64,000 bases of DNA from Zygnema cylindricum (taxonomy: Eukaryota; Streptophyta; Zygnematophyceae; Zygnematales; Zygnemataceae): NCBI GenBank assembly GCA_037447655.1, contig JBBHKE010000926.1:198655-262654 (forward strand), in the 5' to 3' direction. The notes below the pieces were generated by a model that had not been told where the DNA came from, ran no database searches, and worked only from the letters and a program-made list of their open reading frames with translations. Shown one piece after another: positions 33,981-46,400 of the stretch (positions are counted from its first letter, which is position 1; each line of letters begins with the position of its first letter). The position numbers and the translations under genes were made by a program.

Positions 33981-34794
33981 GGTCAACGCTCCGTTGAATA
34001 GGTTTTACCTGGGCGAATCATTAATCTGTTAGGACTCATACTGACCAATGTAAAAATGTGCGAAATCTCTTACTAACTACGTAGGATTTACTTACCAATC
34101 AAACGCTACATTTCACTACGTAACATTTACGTGCAAAGTGCGTGCCAAACGAAACGCGACTTCGCATGAATGTGCGTTGCAAATATCACACGCGAAACTA
34201 CCTACGAAATTTTATAAAGTGAAAGTGATGTTTTGTACTAAAAATTGTAAGAAACGAACCATCGTGCTTACCTAACGAAATACTGATTTCGTTTGGTACT
34301 TTATAAACGTACGCCTTAAATTCCGCGGCTAGTTTAACCCTTAACTCGTAACAATGAACTTCCATTCGTTATTTTGACCTCGCGGTATTGCCTTTCTAAT
34401 ATTTTAAAATTCAACTCTAAATCGTGCGATTCTTTCGCGGACGTCTACCAAATTCATAGCTATATATTCGTAACACTTAAATACCCAATTACGAACAAGT
34501 TTGATCCCTATTACTGTTACACTCCGTACGAAATGGTACTTTTTGAATTACAAAGGCATGAAAAGATACTTAACATTATTGCGCACACATGTGAATGTGC
34601 ATTAGAAGAAAGAGACGCAAACTCGTTGACAAAAAATACGTTCTCATATGTTCGTCCGTCGACCGTGTGAACAGTGCGACGACGTACGAAGTGTCGAATT
34701 TTGTACGGGTACACATATTACTGTAGACATCGAAAGGGCGGGTATTTATTATTCAGGACAACCCAAATTACAGCTAGGGATTAATTAGTATTAG

Positions 34795-34826
<32 letters not shown>

Positions 34827-35000
34827 TTTTTTTTTAAATCCCGATTAGTGTTAACAACACTTAATTTTTTTACGCTATTTAATCCTTTATTCTATTAGTG
34901 ATTGACGGTGTACTGTACTGTAAGGATTTGTCGATTTCATTGCGTTACACCGTAACGCTTTGAAATTAGTCAATTACTTTACTATAGTACGCAAAATCTT
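33981..35000. other. Intergenic, no gene seen
   Basis: It contains a TA dinucleotide repeat with a following T-run (34796-34836) and otherwise degenerate sequence. The 98-codon frame at 34374 has no recognisable domain. Confidence 0.5.
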
Positions 35001-35816
35001 AGGGTACTTACGCATGTGCTAAAGTTACAGTTATTTTCTGTCTTTTTCCTCCATAACTTAGAAAAAAACGAGGAAATCCGCAGCCGTACCAAAAAATAGA
35101 AATTACCACCGTACAAAGTTGCGTTACCTTTAAACTTTAAACGTCCGGTAGTTTGTCATCTAGCGCGATGTAATTTGTCGTCTAGCGCCTTTCGACCCAC
35201 TTTCGCGTCCTTTCAGCACATGTTCTACTTTACATCAAATCACCTCGCGAGGTGATTTGAAATAAAGTCCAATAAGGTGAGTGAATAGGCAAACGCTGTC
35301 GCTATTGTCTGAAGTTTTTTACAAGTTTTTTGCGCGGAGTACCCAAAAAAAAAAACACACTGCAAGTTTCCAGCTTGTGCGTACTGTTTTCCGTGCGCTG
35401 ATTTCCGTACAGGGACAGTCTCTCTCAAACACACGTGTCTTCACACATACGGCGTAGAAAAAATATTGGCCACCTGTCGGCAAGTGGGAAGACAGAAAAC
35501 GAAAATGCATTTTTGTGCGACAGCGAAAGGTAATTTAGGGTTTTGACACGTCGACAATGTGGCGTACAGACATTACGAAGTCAGAAAAATTGTACAGCGT
35601 GCGGAGAAATGCCTCAAATTGAAGCCGTGTGGAAGTTTCGCCTCATTTTGTGTATCACTTCATCTGTCGCATTGTTTCGTACACGTCTACGTAAGTCACT
35701 TTTTTAAGTGACAAGTTATTTGCATTTACATCCGAATGCTCTGAAAGTTGTACGGAGAATCTTCGCTAAAAAACAAAGTAACAAGACTAAGTTTCGGTTT
35801 CATGCGAAAGTACCCT
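35001..35816. mobile_element. AGGGTACGT-family element, copy c (816 bp)
   Basis: Left AGGGTACTTACGCATG; right, read inversely, AGGGTACTTTCGCATG. The 26-bp perfect palindrome TCAAATCACCTCG/CGAGGTGATTTGA is at 35235-35260. Directly repeated at about 37288-39332. Confidence 0.8.
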
Positions 35817-37287
35817 AAGGGTACTTTCTGTTGTTTTGGAAGATTCAGTTTCATACTTGCGTGCGCGTGATTGCGTGCGTACGTATTTACCGAAATTAAT
35901 GTGGTGGCACGAATGCATTTTCGGGTTAAGGGAGAAGTGAAATTAATTGAAGTTCGACGTACGGAAGTACGAATTGAGTGACGCGAACAAACATATGTAA
36001 AAGTACGGTTCGCGTAAGTGAAATGGACGGCGGATCGCGAAGCGATCCGATGTATGATATTCGAAGTATGTAAAATCGTAAAATTGTACGTCGCACGTAC
36101 GAAACATAATGCGACAGGTGACATTTATTACATGGGACGCCGCCGGTACGGAGCGTCGTATTTGACAGGTGTACTTTAAATTTGGCGCGCGAGATTTATG
36201 GAAAGTACGCCATGGTACATAGAATCTATATTGGACAGGTGTACTATTAGGTGTACTTTATTTACGACATACATTTATCGAAAATGACGTGTACCTTAAA
36301 TGCGACAAGGCGCATTTATGACGAAGTACGTGATTTCGGTACGGACAAGATTTGGATCGTACGAATTGATTTCGGCAAGTTGGTCATGGTACACGTGGAG
36401 GGCGAACGGCGTCTGCCGATATTTTTAAGAGATCACATTGTTTTTTATGACGCATTATCTAGTGGACCGTACATATGCGATGTCGGTTAACTACGTGGAA
36501 TTATCTATAAGTGACTAAGCGAGTTGTCGCTTATGACGCGTATTTTGCGGACGCGTCGGTGTAAATATTTGAAACATCAATATTTTGTTTTATGCGAACT
36601 AATGATTTAGTGTTGATTAAAATAGTTATATTTACGTGATCATTTAGGGTTTCGACAGTTTAATTTATGTGTCTTTATGTGTCGTATTTGCAGACAAGTG
36701 TACACTTACGATTGCTTGACTTTCAGGTGTACGCTTACGATTAGTGTTTCTTAGTAATTGGCTATCATGGTTAAATATGACTTAATGACAGTTACGTAAT
36801 TTACGTTGGTTATTTTGACACTTAGTGATTCGTTGACAGCTCACAAGTGTATATATAGGAATGAGCTTTGTTAGGAATTTATCATCAATGCTGGTTAGTA
36901 AAGTGGGGACCGAAGATGTAAACTTTTAGGGTTGCCGATTAGGTCATGCATTTGGGTAAATGTGTTTATTGGTATACTTTTCTTTATTTAATGTTTATGT
37001 GAGATTGCACTCTTTTGTTATTATTTATTTATGTTGTTTTATATATGTTTGATATGCATTGTTTATGCATTTGTCCTAGGGTTTGTTTATGTCGATTATT
37101 CCATCAAACCTTAGATGTTGTCATAGGGTTTATTTATGTTGATTATTCCATGAAACCCTTAATGTTGTTTGTTGCGTTTGTGTACGCATATGGAGGATGC
37201 ATTTCATATGATTGTTCGTCGACCTATTTTTGCTTAGCTTCTTGCATGATAGTTTGGGTCGCTTCTGCGGTCTATTTTAGACCAAAG
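35817..37287. other. Intergenic between two direct element copies
   Basis: No gene is supported. There are several GACAGGTGTACTTTA-like short repeats at 36160-36310 and a tandem duplication of a ~47-bp unit (GGGTTTGTTTATGTCGATTA and variant) at 37078-37168. The 79-codon frame at 36251 has no recognised domain. Confidence 0.5.
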
Positions 37288-39332
37288 AACAACACTTTCG
37301 CATGTGCTAAAGTTACAGTTATTTTCTGTCGTTTTCCTCTGTAACTTAGAAAAAAACGAGAAAATATGCAGCCGTACCAAAAAAACGAAATTAATACCGT
37401 ACAAATTGCAACTTTAAATGTACTGTAGTTTGTCGTTTAGGTCGATGCAGTTTGTCGTCTAGCGAGTTTCGACCCATTTTCACGTCATTCCAGCTCATCT
37501 TCAAACTTGAAATTAAATCACCTCGCGAGGTGATTTTAATTAAAGTTCCAGGATGCGAGCGAATAGGCAGACGTTGTAACACGTGCCGGAAGTTTTTTAC
37601 TATTCCCGAGCGCGGAGTACAAAAAAAAAAACCAAATGCACGTTTACGGCATGTACGAACCGTATTCCGTGCGTTGTTTTCCGTATAGGGGCCGTGGAGG
37701 GGTCACGACCAACGGACGCCATTTCGCAAAAGCGTGAAGGCGCCTCCTTCCTTCCCCTCATATCCTTCCTCAACGTTCTCTGTCGTAACACTCATTTCTC
37801 AACACACGTGCCTTCACATATACGGCGTAGGAAAAACATTGGGCACCTTTCGACAATCGGGAAGGCGAAAAACAAACCGCATTTCTGTGCAACTGCTTGC
37901 CTGTCTGCATTTATATGGTAGGCACACATGCAGGCTGTTGGCAGACATTTATATGGTAGGCACACAGGCAGGCTGTTGGCAGACAGGTAATTAACAGGCA
38001 TTAAGTTGGCATATATATTAGTGTTGTGTATCGGTAAGCATTTATCGATAACCGATATGGACCATATTTCGGGTACCCGATAATCGATATATTGGTTCAA
38101 TATATCGTTATCGGTCTTATCGCCGATAAGTACCTGATAATTATCGGGTACTTATCGGCGATAACACCGATAACAATAACTATCGGCGATAAATGTACGG
38201 ACTGTACAGATAAATGTACAAGACAAATAGATAAATGTATGTTTTTACACTCAGCTGTACGTCTTATTCCTTGGACGCGCATAAAGTACAGTAGCCTCCA
38301 TGATTCTGTACGGTTTTGATACGGATCCAATATAAGCGATGTACCTTTCACATCCGACGCCATGGCTTTGTCCCTTTATTCCTTGGGATCCACTGGACAC
38401 CTGCCACGTGTCAATCTGTCAGCTTTTTTTGGCATAAGCTGCCAAAAGAGCCATCCCGGGATGCCAACGCTCACGCTGGTTGTCCGCTCGTACTTTTTCA
38501 TTCCAAGTCGTCCGTTCGATTCCGACGGCGCGCAGAATATTATTTTGTGTCCGTTGTACTTTGTGTCCGCCGTCCTTTTTCCGTTCCATGTTCACCTGTT
38601 TTTTCTGTAAATTCCGTACGTCGCCGTAAAAAATGTTTGTTCAATTAACCGGCCAACGTTTTCTGTGCTACGTTGTCCGTAATTATTCGCAATTAATAGT
38701 TACGGAACAGAATTGTACACGTGGCATGACACGCTATATAATGTAAATAGTATAATACAGTATTTAATAAGGTACTATAGTATGCGTACTATATATTTTT
38801 ATAGTTATCGCCGATATGGAATTTGTTGGTCTCGGACCGATATATCGGTACCTCTGACCGTTTGATAACCGATAACTATCGGTATCGGTGTTATCGCGAT
38901 AAGTTTTTTACCGATACACAACACTAATATATATATTATAAGTCTGCCAACTGCCTGCCAAGCTTTGTATCCGTTTTTGCAAGAATGCCGAAGAAAGGTG
39001 GTGGAAAGTACAAAGACACTGCAGAGAAGAGAGGGGCGTTTTGTGGAATAGCTGAGGAAGTACGGCAGAGTGCTGAAAGTCTCCACGTCGACAATGTCCC
39101 AAAGATTGTACAGCGTGCGGTTTGACGTCTCAATTTGCAGGTGAGTTGAAGTTTCGCATAATTTTGTGTATCACATCACCTGTCACTGTTTCGTACACGT
39201 CTACGTGAGTCACCTTTGTAAAGTAACAAGTTTTTTTGCGTTTACATCCGAATGCTCTGAAAATTGTACGGAGAATCTTCGCTAAAAAACAAAGTAACAA
39301 GACTAAGTTTCGGTTACATGCGAAAGTACCCT
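37288..39332. mobile_element. AGGGTACGT-family element, copy d, interrupted by a hAT element
   Basis: 37297-37880 parallels 35010-35520 and 39105-39332 parallels 35590-35816. The right end has ATGCGAAAGTACCCT. The 22-bp perfect palindrome AATCACCTCGCGAGGTGATT lies inside 37515-37536. A 38-bp unit duplicated in tandem (37909-37984) sits just before the inserted hAT element. Confidence 0.72.
38019..38926. mobile_element. hAT-like non-autonomous element, 908 bp
   Basis: Perfect 19-bp terminal repeats TAGTGTTGTGTATCGGTAA. Both sides are ATATATAT (38011-38018 and 38927-38934), an 8-bp duplication although of simple sequence. Subterminal regions are rich in CCGATA/TATCGG. No transposase frame was seen. 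Confidence 0.8.
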
Positions 39333-39762
39333 AAGCTAAAACAAAGTAGCAAGACTAATTTCGGTTACATAGAAAAGTTCCGTAAGGTTTTGTGGAAAAC
39401 GACAGAATAAATTCTCTACTTTGGCATATGAGGATATACCCTAATTCTGTGTATGATGCCTACAAGAAATGAGTACGGCTACGTATATAGGGTACAAGAT
39501 GGCGAAATAAAAGAAGGCAATATACTGGAAGTAGCGCCCACCGAAATCTGTCTTATGAATTTATTATAGTATTTTCGAACTTATTCCTTATTGACGCAGA
39601 ACTCGTACGAAATGTCCGCACGTTTCGAACATCTAAAAAAAAAATCATGTACAGTGACGTGCAAAAATTGCACGCGAAATTGAACATGGAGTCTTTCAAA
39701 TTTTCTGACCTTGTTTTGCACAAATAATACTAGTAATAATAATAATAACAATAACAATTAAA
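39333..39762. other. Region upstream of the TVP15-like gene
   Basis: It contains another right-end fragment of the AGGGTACGT family (about 39340-39452) and AATAAT repeats just before the proposed start codon. The promoter was not defined. Confidence 0.45.
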
Positions 39763-42700
39763 ATGGCTACTAATAATAAGGGGCGCACAGGACAGCAATC
39801 TAGGCAAGTTTGAAAATGGTTTCTTTATTTAACTAGCATTTGCTCAGTGTCTTTATTTTAGGTTTATTTCATGCCACTTTCAATCTGTCTGATGATAGAA
39901 ATTGTCTCAGTTACATATTGTTGATTGCATAGAATAGAGATGGAAAGTAACTGACATTGGAGCAGCACTTACGCTATTACTGCGTTACTGGCCAGTAATC
40001 AAAGTAGTTGTAAAGAATATTGTACAATTGTGGAAAAAATGTGCAGTTTTCTGTATGACTACTGTGACTAATGGCCAGTAACGCTAATAATACCGCACAT
40101 ATAATTACCTTTTCAGCTACAATGCTATCAAAGGAAAGCGAAGGCATTCTAACTTTTTCACACTATCCTAGGTTTTCATATGTTTTGTTTAGGGAGGAAT
40201 GTTAAGATAGTGCAGGTGTTTCTCATTTAGAAAAGTTGGAGTCTTAAAGAATATATAGGTTTTCAGTTGCGCTCTGCTGTTGAATGGCGTCTATTCTATT
40301 ACTTCCTTTTTGTCTTTGTTTTTAACTTCTTCAACCATCACGTTTGGAGCAGGAAAGATTCAAAAACTTGAACTGATTTTTTTTGTGAAACCTTGATTAG
40401 AGATGCTAGACATTTTAATATATTATGCAGTATCATATTAACCATTAGATGATTGTTCCCTAAATTTTTCTTCTTGAACTACATCATAGCAACAAGTCGG
40501 TGCAAATTTTGGTTTACCTTCTCGTAGGGTAATTGCATCGAAGAAATTTGCCCTGAATTTCGCTTCCAGGGTAAACTGTACGTAAATTACACAAAAAATT
40601 GTACAAATTGGACGATTTACACTCAAAACGATATTGTAATTACCCTTTCATTTAGTTAGGCATATTTGTACATGCACAAGACAACGACGCATGTTCATAT
40701 AGGTAGATATCATATTTGTAGCATTGTATCCCTAATTTTTTCTCTCCTTCAACTACAACGTAGCAACAAATATAGTTTTCCAAGGAGTTGGTGCAAATTT
40801 CAGTTTACATTTTCATTTAATTATGCATACGTGTAACTTACACCGACGCATATTCATGTAGGTACATATCATGTTTGTAGCATTGTATCCACTTATATGT
40901 AGCTTAGATAATTAATTAATTTTAAATCCACTCGCGTCCCTAAAGTCTTTATTCCGACTAGGAAATTTCTTAGATTCTTGATTTTAAACCAAATTATTTT
41001 TAAAGCTTCTCCTGTAGTAGTCTTAATTTATTAAACATTTAGGATAGCAATACTTTTGAATTATACATTTGCATGTATGACCTTGTTAAGGCACGATACA
41101 TGGGAAATTTAAACCAGGGTATCAGCTCAAAGGTTATTTTTGAACTTCACATGTGGCTCTAGTGGAAGGTTGACTTTTTGTATTTTTAAATCAGTTGTTT
41201 TCCTTTTCAAGCATGCACATGCAGTCAAAGTATTGTTTTCAAGGATAAGTGCTTAGCCTTTGCATGATTTGCATCTTTCAAAATTTAATAATGTGAGATG
41301 TCTGTCGGTGATTAACGCCAACTTTTTTATGATTGAGGAAGAGCTGACGAAAATCCAGTGAGACAACAGCTCATTTGGAAGCTCTTAAGTAGATTTTCAT
41401 ATATTTAAACTCTTGTGAGGCATAGATCCACTATAGCCACATGTGGAGGGTAGAAATAACCTTTAAGGTGATACTTTTTCTTTCCTGCTTTTAATTTTGC
41501 GACTATCATGCCTTAACGAGGTCATTTGTGCAAATGCATAATAAAAAATTGCTTCTCAAAATGTTTGATTGTAGAATCTACAGCAGGAGAGGCGTTACAA
41601 TTATTTGGTTAAAAAGCAAGTATCTAGGAAATCTTCAAGGAAGAATAAAGATTTTAGGGACGTAAGTGGAGTATGATTTTTGATTTCTGGACATAGGGGA
41701 GATCCGAAGCAGCCCTCTCTGGTCACACAGTGAATAGGGAAAGTCGGCTTCAGTTTAACATTGTTACATCTCTCATTGAACAATCTAAACTAATATTTCA
41801 ACTTCGCTTGTATTATCGAATGGGTTGGCCGATGCAGGTCTGAGGACCAAGTGGAAATTGAGGAGCAGGAGCTTTTGGGGGTCCAACCACGTCCTCCTGA
41901 AGAGAATGCTTCCAATAAGCTTGTGAAAACTGATGGTTTTCTCGTTTTTTGTGCTATCCTCAGTTTGATAACTGCCACAAGCGCATTCCTCTGCGCTCTT
42001 GTGAATGTTATCTCCGTTACTCGGTCTTTCACAAGTGGCCAAAATGTAACCATCTTGTGCCTACATGAGAGTGAAGTTTCAGGTCTCCTTTGCTTTCCCG
42101 CGGCCGGCTGGAAAGTTAATAAGCATCCGCAGTGACATCACAAAGTGTTTTTTTTTTTGTGCAGGTTTTTGTCGGCATTTTGCGTTGTTACGGTGTAGTA
42201 ATTGCCGTTTTTGTAGCGATGGCAGAAACCGAATGGGAGTCGATTTTTAAACTGTGGAGTGTGAGTTATATGTCTTTACATATTAATTTTAATTACTCTT
42301 GGCATTTGTCCCACAGTGGTGAAGATTGCAGAAATCAGGAGAATACATTATGTGTCAACGTTCATCACCTGTGCCACTTAAGCTTCAGACTGTTAAATGC
42401 TTTTGCCTATGTCGGTGTGTCAAGATATGCAAGTTTTATCCTGTCTTTTCTTTAAGTCTTCAGCTTATGAACAAGTCTGAAAAACGTGCTTGGTTTCAGG
42501 TTCTGGAATCTTGGATTGGGAGAGGGATGCTTCAATGCTTGTAAGCCGTAGCTTTTTCCTTTCATTTCCTTAGAGTGTTATGCTCAAACATCATATGTCT
42601 TTTCGTTTATAGCTTTCACTGAGTTGTTGCTAAGTGTCTGAAAATGGAGTTTTGGCATAACACCGATTGCAGAAAGCTGTTGTTGTATGAACTTGTGCTT

Positions 42701-44855
42701 TTCTACTCTTGGCTTTGATTCTGTTTTCCTTTTTTAGTGTGGCTGTTCTCACAGAAGCCATGGCCAAATCCAGTGGAGAGTCGGGCTTTGAAAGTGGATT
42801 CCATGTGGTGGTGAGCTGGATGCTTCTTGGATGCGGTGCATTCTACACCATTGCGGTACTCCCAAACAAATCATTTTTGTATTTCGTTTTTTCTATCGGG
42901 GATAGTTAAAAAAACTGGAAAGACTTTTAACTCCCACTTTGAAATGGCAGAAATAATTTTAAAAGCATATCGAAGCAGGATAATCATGATTTATTGGCCG
43001 ACCAAACTGCTGGTGTGGGCTGTGCAAATAACATATTTTACAAAATTCTCTGCACTGGCTTCATAATGCCCAATATTTTTGCTTATTTTAGCCAATAATC
43101 ATTGGCTAACTTGCTGAGATTCTCTAACTGTCTGCCTCTCAAATATTCTGTATACTATGAGGTCAAAGTGCTTTGGGTGAAACTTTTGTACCTAAGCTTG
43201 CAGCCTCAGTTTATTGTATTATAAGCAGAGGGCTCAGGATTATGGCAGTTTAGTTAACATTCTTCCTCCTATACTGTTTTGGCAAGGGACTGCTTTGCAT
43301 GGGGAGACTGAAGAAGAGGCGTATCCAGAAATTTCATCAAAGGGAAATGGCCCTTAAAGAACTCGAGGTGGGACATTTCTGCCTTTGCTCTTATTGCTTC
43401 CGTACAACAGGGTTGCTGGTCTTATATTTAATGGTGGGACTTGAGGGAAAAACGTACAAACATGTAGTGTTTAAAAAATGTAAATAAAATATAAAATATA
43501 AATGTTGTAATCTTTGAGTCTGCCAGTTTGAAACTGTGCTTGGGATGTAGATGATGGATTGCTTTTTATAAAATTTCTTCTATATTCACATCCGTCTACC
43601 ATACCATTTTGTGGATCTTTTGTACATTTCCTAATCCCCTTTGTCAGCAAATATGCGCAACTAATTTCCGTTTTCGCGTTGTAAAATTGTCCTCATTGTC
43701 CATCATTTTGTCAATAGTTTCGCCCTGAAAAAGGAATGGCTTACTTCCGTGAAGCTGTTCATGTTTAATTTACCCTTGATTCTGCTTTTTTATTTTTCTT
43801 CCTTTTGTTGACGAATTTATCAATCCGTTTATCGCTGGATTTGTTTTACTTAAATTCTCCTTATTTTCAACAGTTGTCCTTGTCCTTGTTTAAGCTCGAT
43901 GGTTTTTGCGGGGAATTCTTAAACCCGACAATGCTGTAAATAATGTCGCAAATAGGGGAGGTTTTGCTGAAAAAAGCGAATTTCTTGACTAGTGATTTAT
44001 AGACAGAAATGTTTTTATCTTTCTTTTTAGTTTTTGTTCAGAAATGTGTTTATCTCATCGATTATGGTTCATTGACGTTGACATTGCAAAGATTTGACAA
44101 GGTCTTGTCTTATGAATTGTTGTGAAACCCTAACATTTTATAAAATCACTGAGTTAAGATGTACTTGATGGAAAGTACATACGACACACACATGTAGGCC
44201 GTATATAGTGTAGTCTTCTGTACAATTTGTGTACTGCATATGCAGTCCTTATCATATCACCTTTTGTGGGCATAGCATTAATATCTTTGTTGTTTTTGTA
44301 CCACCTCCATTCATTTTTTTGACTGTCTTTCCAAGTAATTGACGTTTTAATGACAGGAAGTGAAAGGAAGAGATTGCGTTTCTTATACGACACAAATTTT
44401 CTCTTAATTGACAAAAAACTTCAACACAGTTGTTGCAATGTATTTATTGTAGGTTTGCTGTTTTTGTTCTCATACTGATGAGTTTTAGTAGAACTTAAGT
44501 ATATATTTTCAGTTTGATTGATAAGCGAATATAGTTTGTTATGTGTTAACCACGGAAAAGCATCGATAAGTAACACTGCCTTCTCCTTCATTATTTGTTC
44601 CCGTTTCGGTAGCATGATCTATTCGTCGTCTTTACACAATGTTTGGATCATATCGGTTTTGTAATCCCTCTCGATTAAAGTTCCTCTCCCTCTCCCTCTC
44701 CCTCTCCCTCTCCCTCTCCCTAAGTGGTAAGTTTTCCATTTTCCATAATTAGTGTTCCTAAGGGCAGAATGTGAAACTAAGACCAGCATGTTGTCCCTTT
44801 GCAGGAGTTGGAACGGAAAAAACGAGAGCTACAGGGTTTGCTTGCGACCGCTTAA
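39763..44855 (+). CDS. Four-helix TVP15/COPI-associated-like membrane protein
   Basis: Exons: 39763-39803 (proposed), 41838-42045, 42165-42260, 42500-42540, 42738-42855, 43287-43367, 44805-44855; total 636 nt, 211 residues, all phases closing. Predicted helices at about residues 47-71, 84-104, 119-137 and 150-173. The stretch AETEWE, then ESWIGRGMLQC before helix 3, resembles COPI_assoc/TVP15 proteins, where a conserved W.GRG precedes the third helix. The C-terminus (LKKRRIQKFHQREM onward, then ELERKKRELQGLL) is a basic, probably coiled-coil tail facing the cytosol. Role by family: Golgi/endosomal membrane protein associated with vesicle traffic; this is inference from topology and motif, without a search. 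Exon 2 has no in-frame ATG after an upstream stop, so a further 5' exon is required. The first exon offered here is supported by a matching phase (AG + G) and a perfect GC-donor consensus. Introns contain a foldback element and a CTCCCT microsatellite (44679-44721). Confidence 0.72.
40450..40900. repeat. Diverged tandem duplication in TVP15-like intron 1
   Basis: CCCTAA.TTTTTC...CAACTAC..CGTAGCAACAA and the following GACGCAT.TTCAT.TAGGTA.ATATCAT segments occur twice (about 40453-40735 and 40728-40895). Confidence 0.6.
41056..41540. repeat. Foldback (inverted-repeat) element in TVP15-like intron 1
   Basis: Arms 41056-41167 and 41425-41540 are imperfect reverse complements (for example AAAGGTTATTT ... 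CACATGTGGCT.TAGTGGA), with a ~257-bp loop. The transcript would form a long imperfect hairpin. Confidence 0.75.
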
Positions 44856-45881
44856 CCCTCTTTTTTTTTTCGATATGTAAAAAGCGAAACATAATCCGAG
44901 AGTGCCCCTCGCCACAATTCTGTCCCACAGTTCTGTTTAACAGTTATGTTCAAAACTTATGTTTCACGGTTCAGTTGCTTTTTCTCCGTTCGTCGTTCTA
45001 TGGACAACAAATTTAGCGATTATTTGCTTCATATATGTGACAAAAATGGTGTGGATTTTTAAATGTGGATAGTTGTACAGTAAAAAAGCCTCTAGAACAT
45101 TATTTTTGAGCTGAAAGTTGAATCAACGTATACAGTTGATCGAAAGTTAAAGGAAGCCTTTGTCAATATTTTAGGGTTTCCAATGTTGCGACTTTTGGAA
45201 TGGCTAATTCTGCAAAAAAATCGGGAGACGTCACATAATAGTCGTGTCAATATTTCTATGTTCGAAATTACTTTTTAATTATGAGTTGAACCACAGTTGC
45301 CGTTATCAAAAAGGGTATTTCACGCATGTAGTGGTTGTTCACGAGATTAGAATTCACCAAAGTGCATCATCGTATTTTATTTTTAAATGTTCATATGGTT
45401 TCACATTCGTTTATGTCTTTGAAAATGAATATAATCCTTTGTTCTCTCTTTTTTGTTTTGTTTTTATGTCTGCCCCCTAGAGATGTCGCAGTAAGTTAGA
45501 AGCACAGAAGTGAGTTGCATGAGAAATTTTTTGGTGGACTGATGATATTTACTCACTGCAGTTTCTATATTTAGTTTCCTATTTTATACTCTGGTTTTCC
45601 CAAAAAACCTATTCGTTGGTCCCAAATCAAAAGATATGACGATAATTATCGTCATCGTCATCAGTTAATGGTTCAATTTTTAGGGTGTTCTATACTGGAA
45701 ATCGCATGAATATCTGAATTACTATTAGTACTTCATAATTATCATCCCAACCACCAGTATCAAATATTGTAATCTTCTTTTGCACCTTTTTCTTCTTCTC
45801 ATCAGCCATGGTAAAACTGTATAACTACTCGACTTGTTATAAGAGTTGGTGGAATACTACATCAACTTATTAGAATGTAGA
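44856..45881. other. Intergenic, no gene seen
   Basis: 3' flank of the TVP15-like gene. AT-rich; the frames up to about 80 codons have no recognisable content. Confidence 0.5.
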
Positions 45882-46400
45882 GGCTGACTTTATTAAAAAG
45901 CGCGATGGTAAACCATCTGAGTCCATAGGAACAAAAGGAAGTAGCATTGCAAAAACTGAAAAAACCACATGACTACAGAATAAACAAAAAGGAAAATCAA
46001 GGCAAAACCGACGAAAATACGAAAGAATGGCAGGGAAATCGAAAACACCCTAAGAAGCAAAACCCCGCAAACAAAACATCGAAGGAAAAAACTAACACCA
46101 ACATATCTAAAAATCTACGGAAAGCAACCACGTAAGTCCCCGAATCCCGGAGGAGCACGAGGAGGAAGTTCCGGAACACGCCGTCGATCCATAACGACAA
46201 TAGACGATCGAAGAAATATAGAAGCCAGCGCCCGTTGTAGAGCCACGGAAAAACGTTGACGAAAAAAGGAAGTAAGGACTGAAACAGAAGGGCTCCCAGG
46301 CCCTCGCCTCTCGAACGAGCGCCGACCACAACTACGGAAAAACTCGTCCAAAGCCACACCCACACAACCAAATATCTCGACCGCCACATTCCATTATATT
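45882..46400 (-). mobile_element. LINE-like tail fragment, copy 2 (longest)
   Basis: The first ~220 bp match 13755-13976; the rest extends to about 46400 and is GC-richer, with two overlapping open frames (130 and 90 codons) on the minus strand. No reverse-transcriptase motif is visible. Confidence 0.5.

Noticed and set aside
36251-36490. 79-codon frame (start MYFIYDIHLSKMTC)
   Set aside because: No recognisable domain, single exon, and located between two transposon copies.
38505-38535. tRNA T-loop-like GTTCGATTCC
   Set aside because: No matching acceptor, D-arm or anticodon stem could be paired around it.
38985-39125. 46-codon frame starting MPKKGGGKYKDTAEK
   Set aside because: It looks briefly like the basic start of a translation factor, but it overlaps sequence shared with another copy of the repeat (35540-35620) where the frame is not kept; no splice continuation was found.
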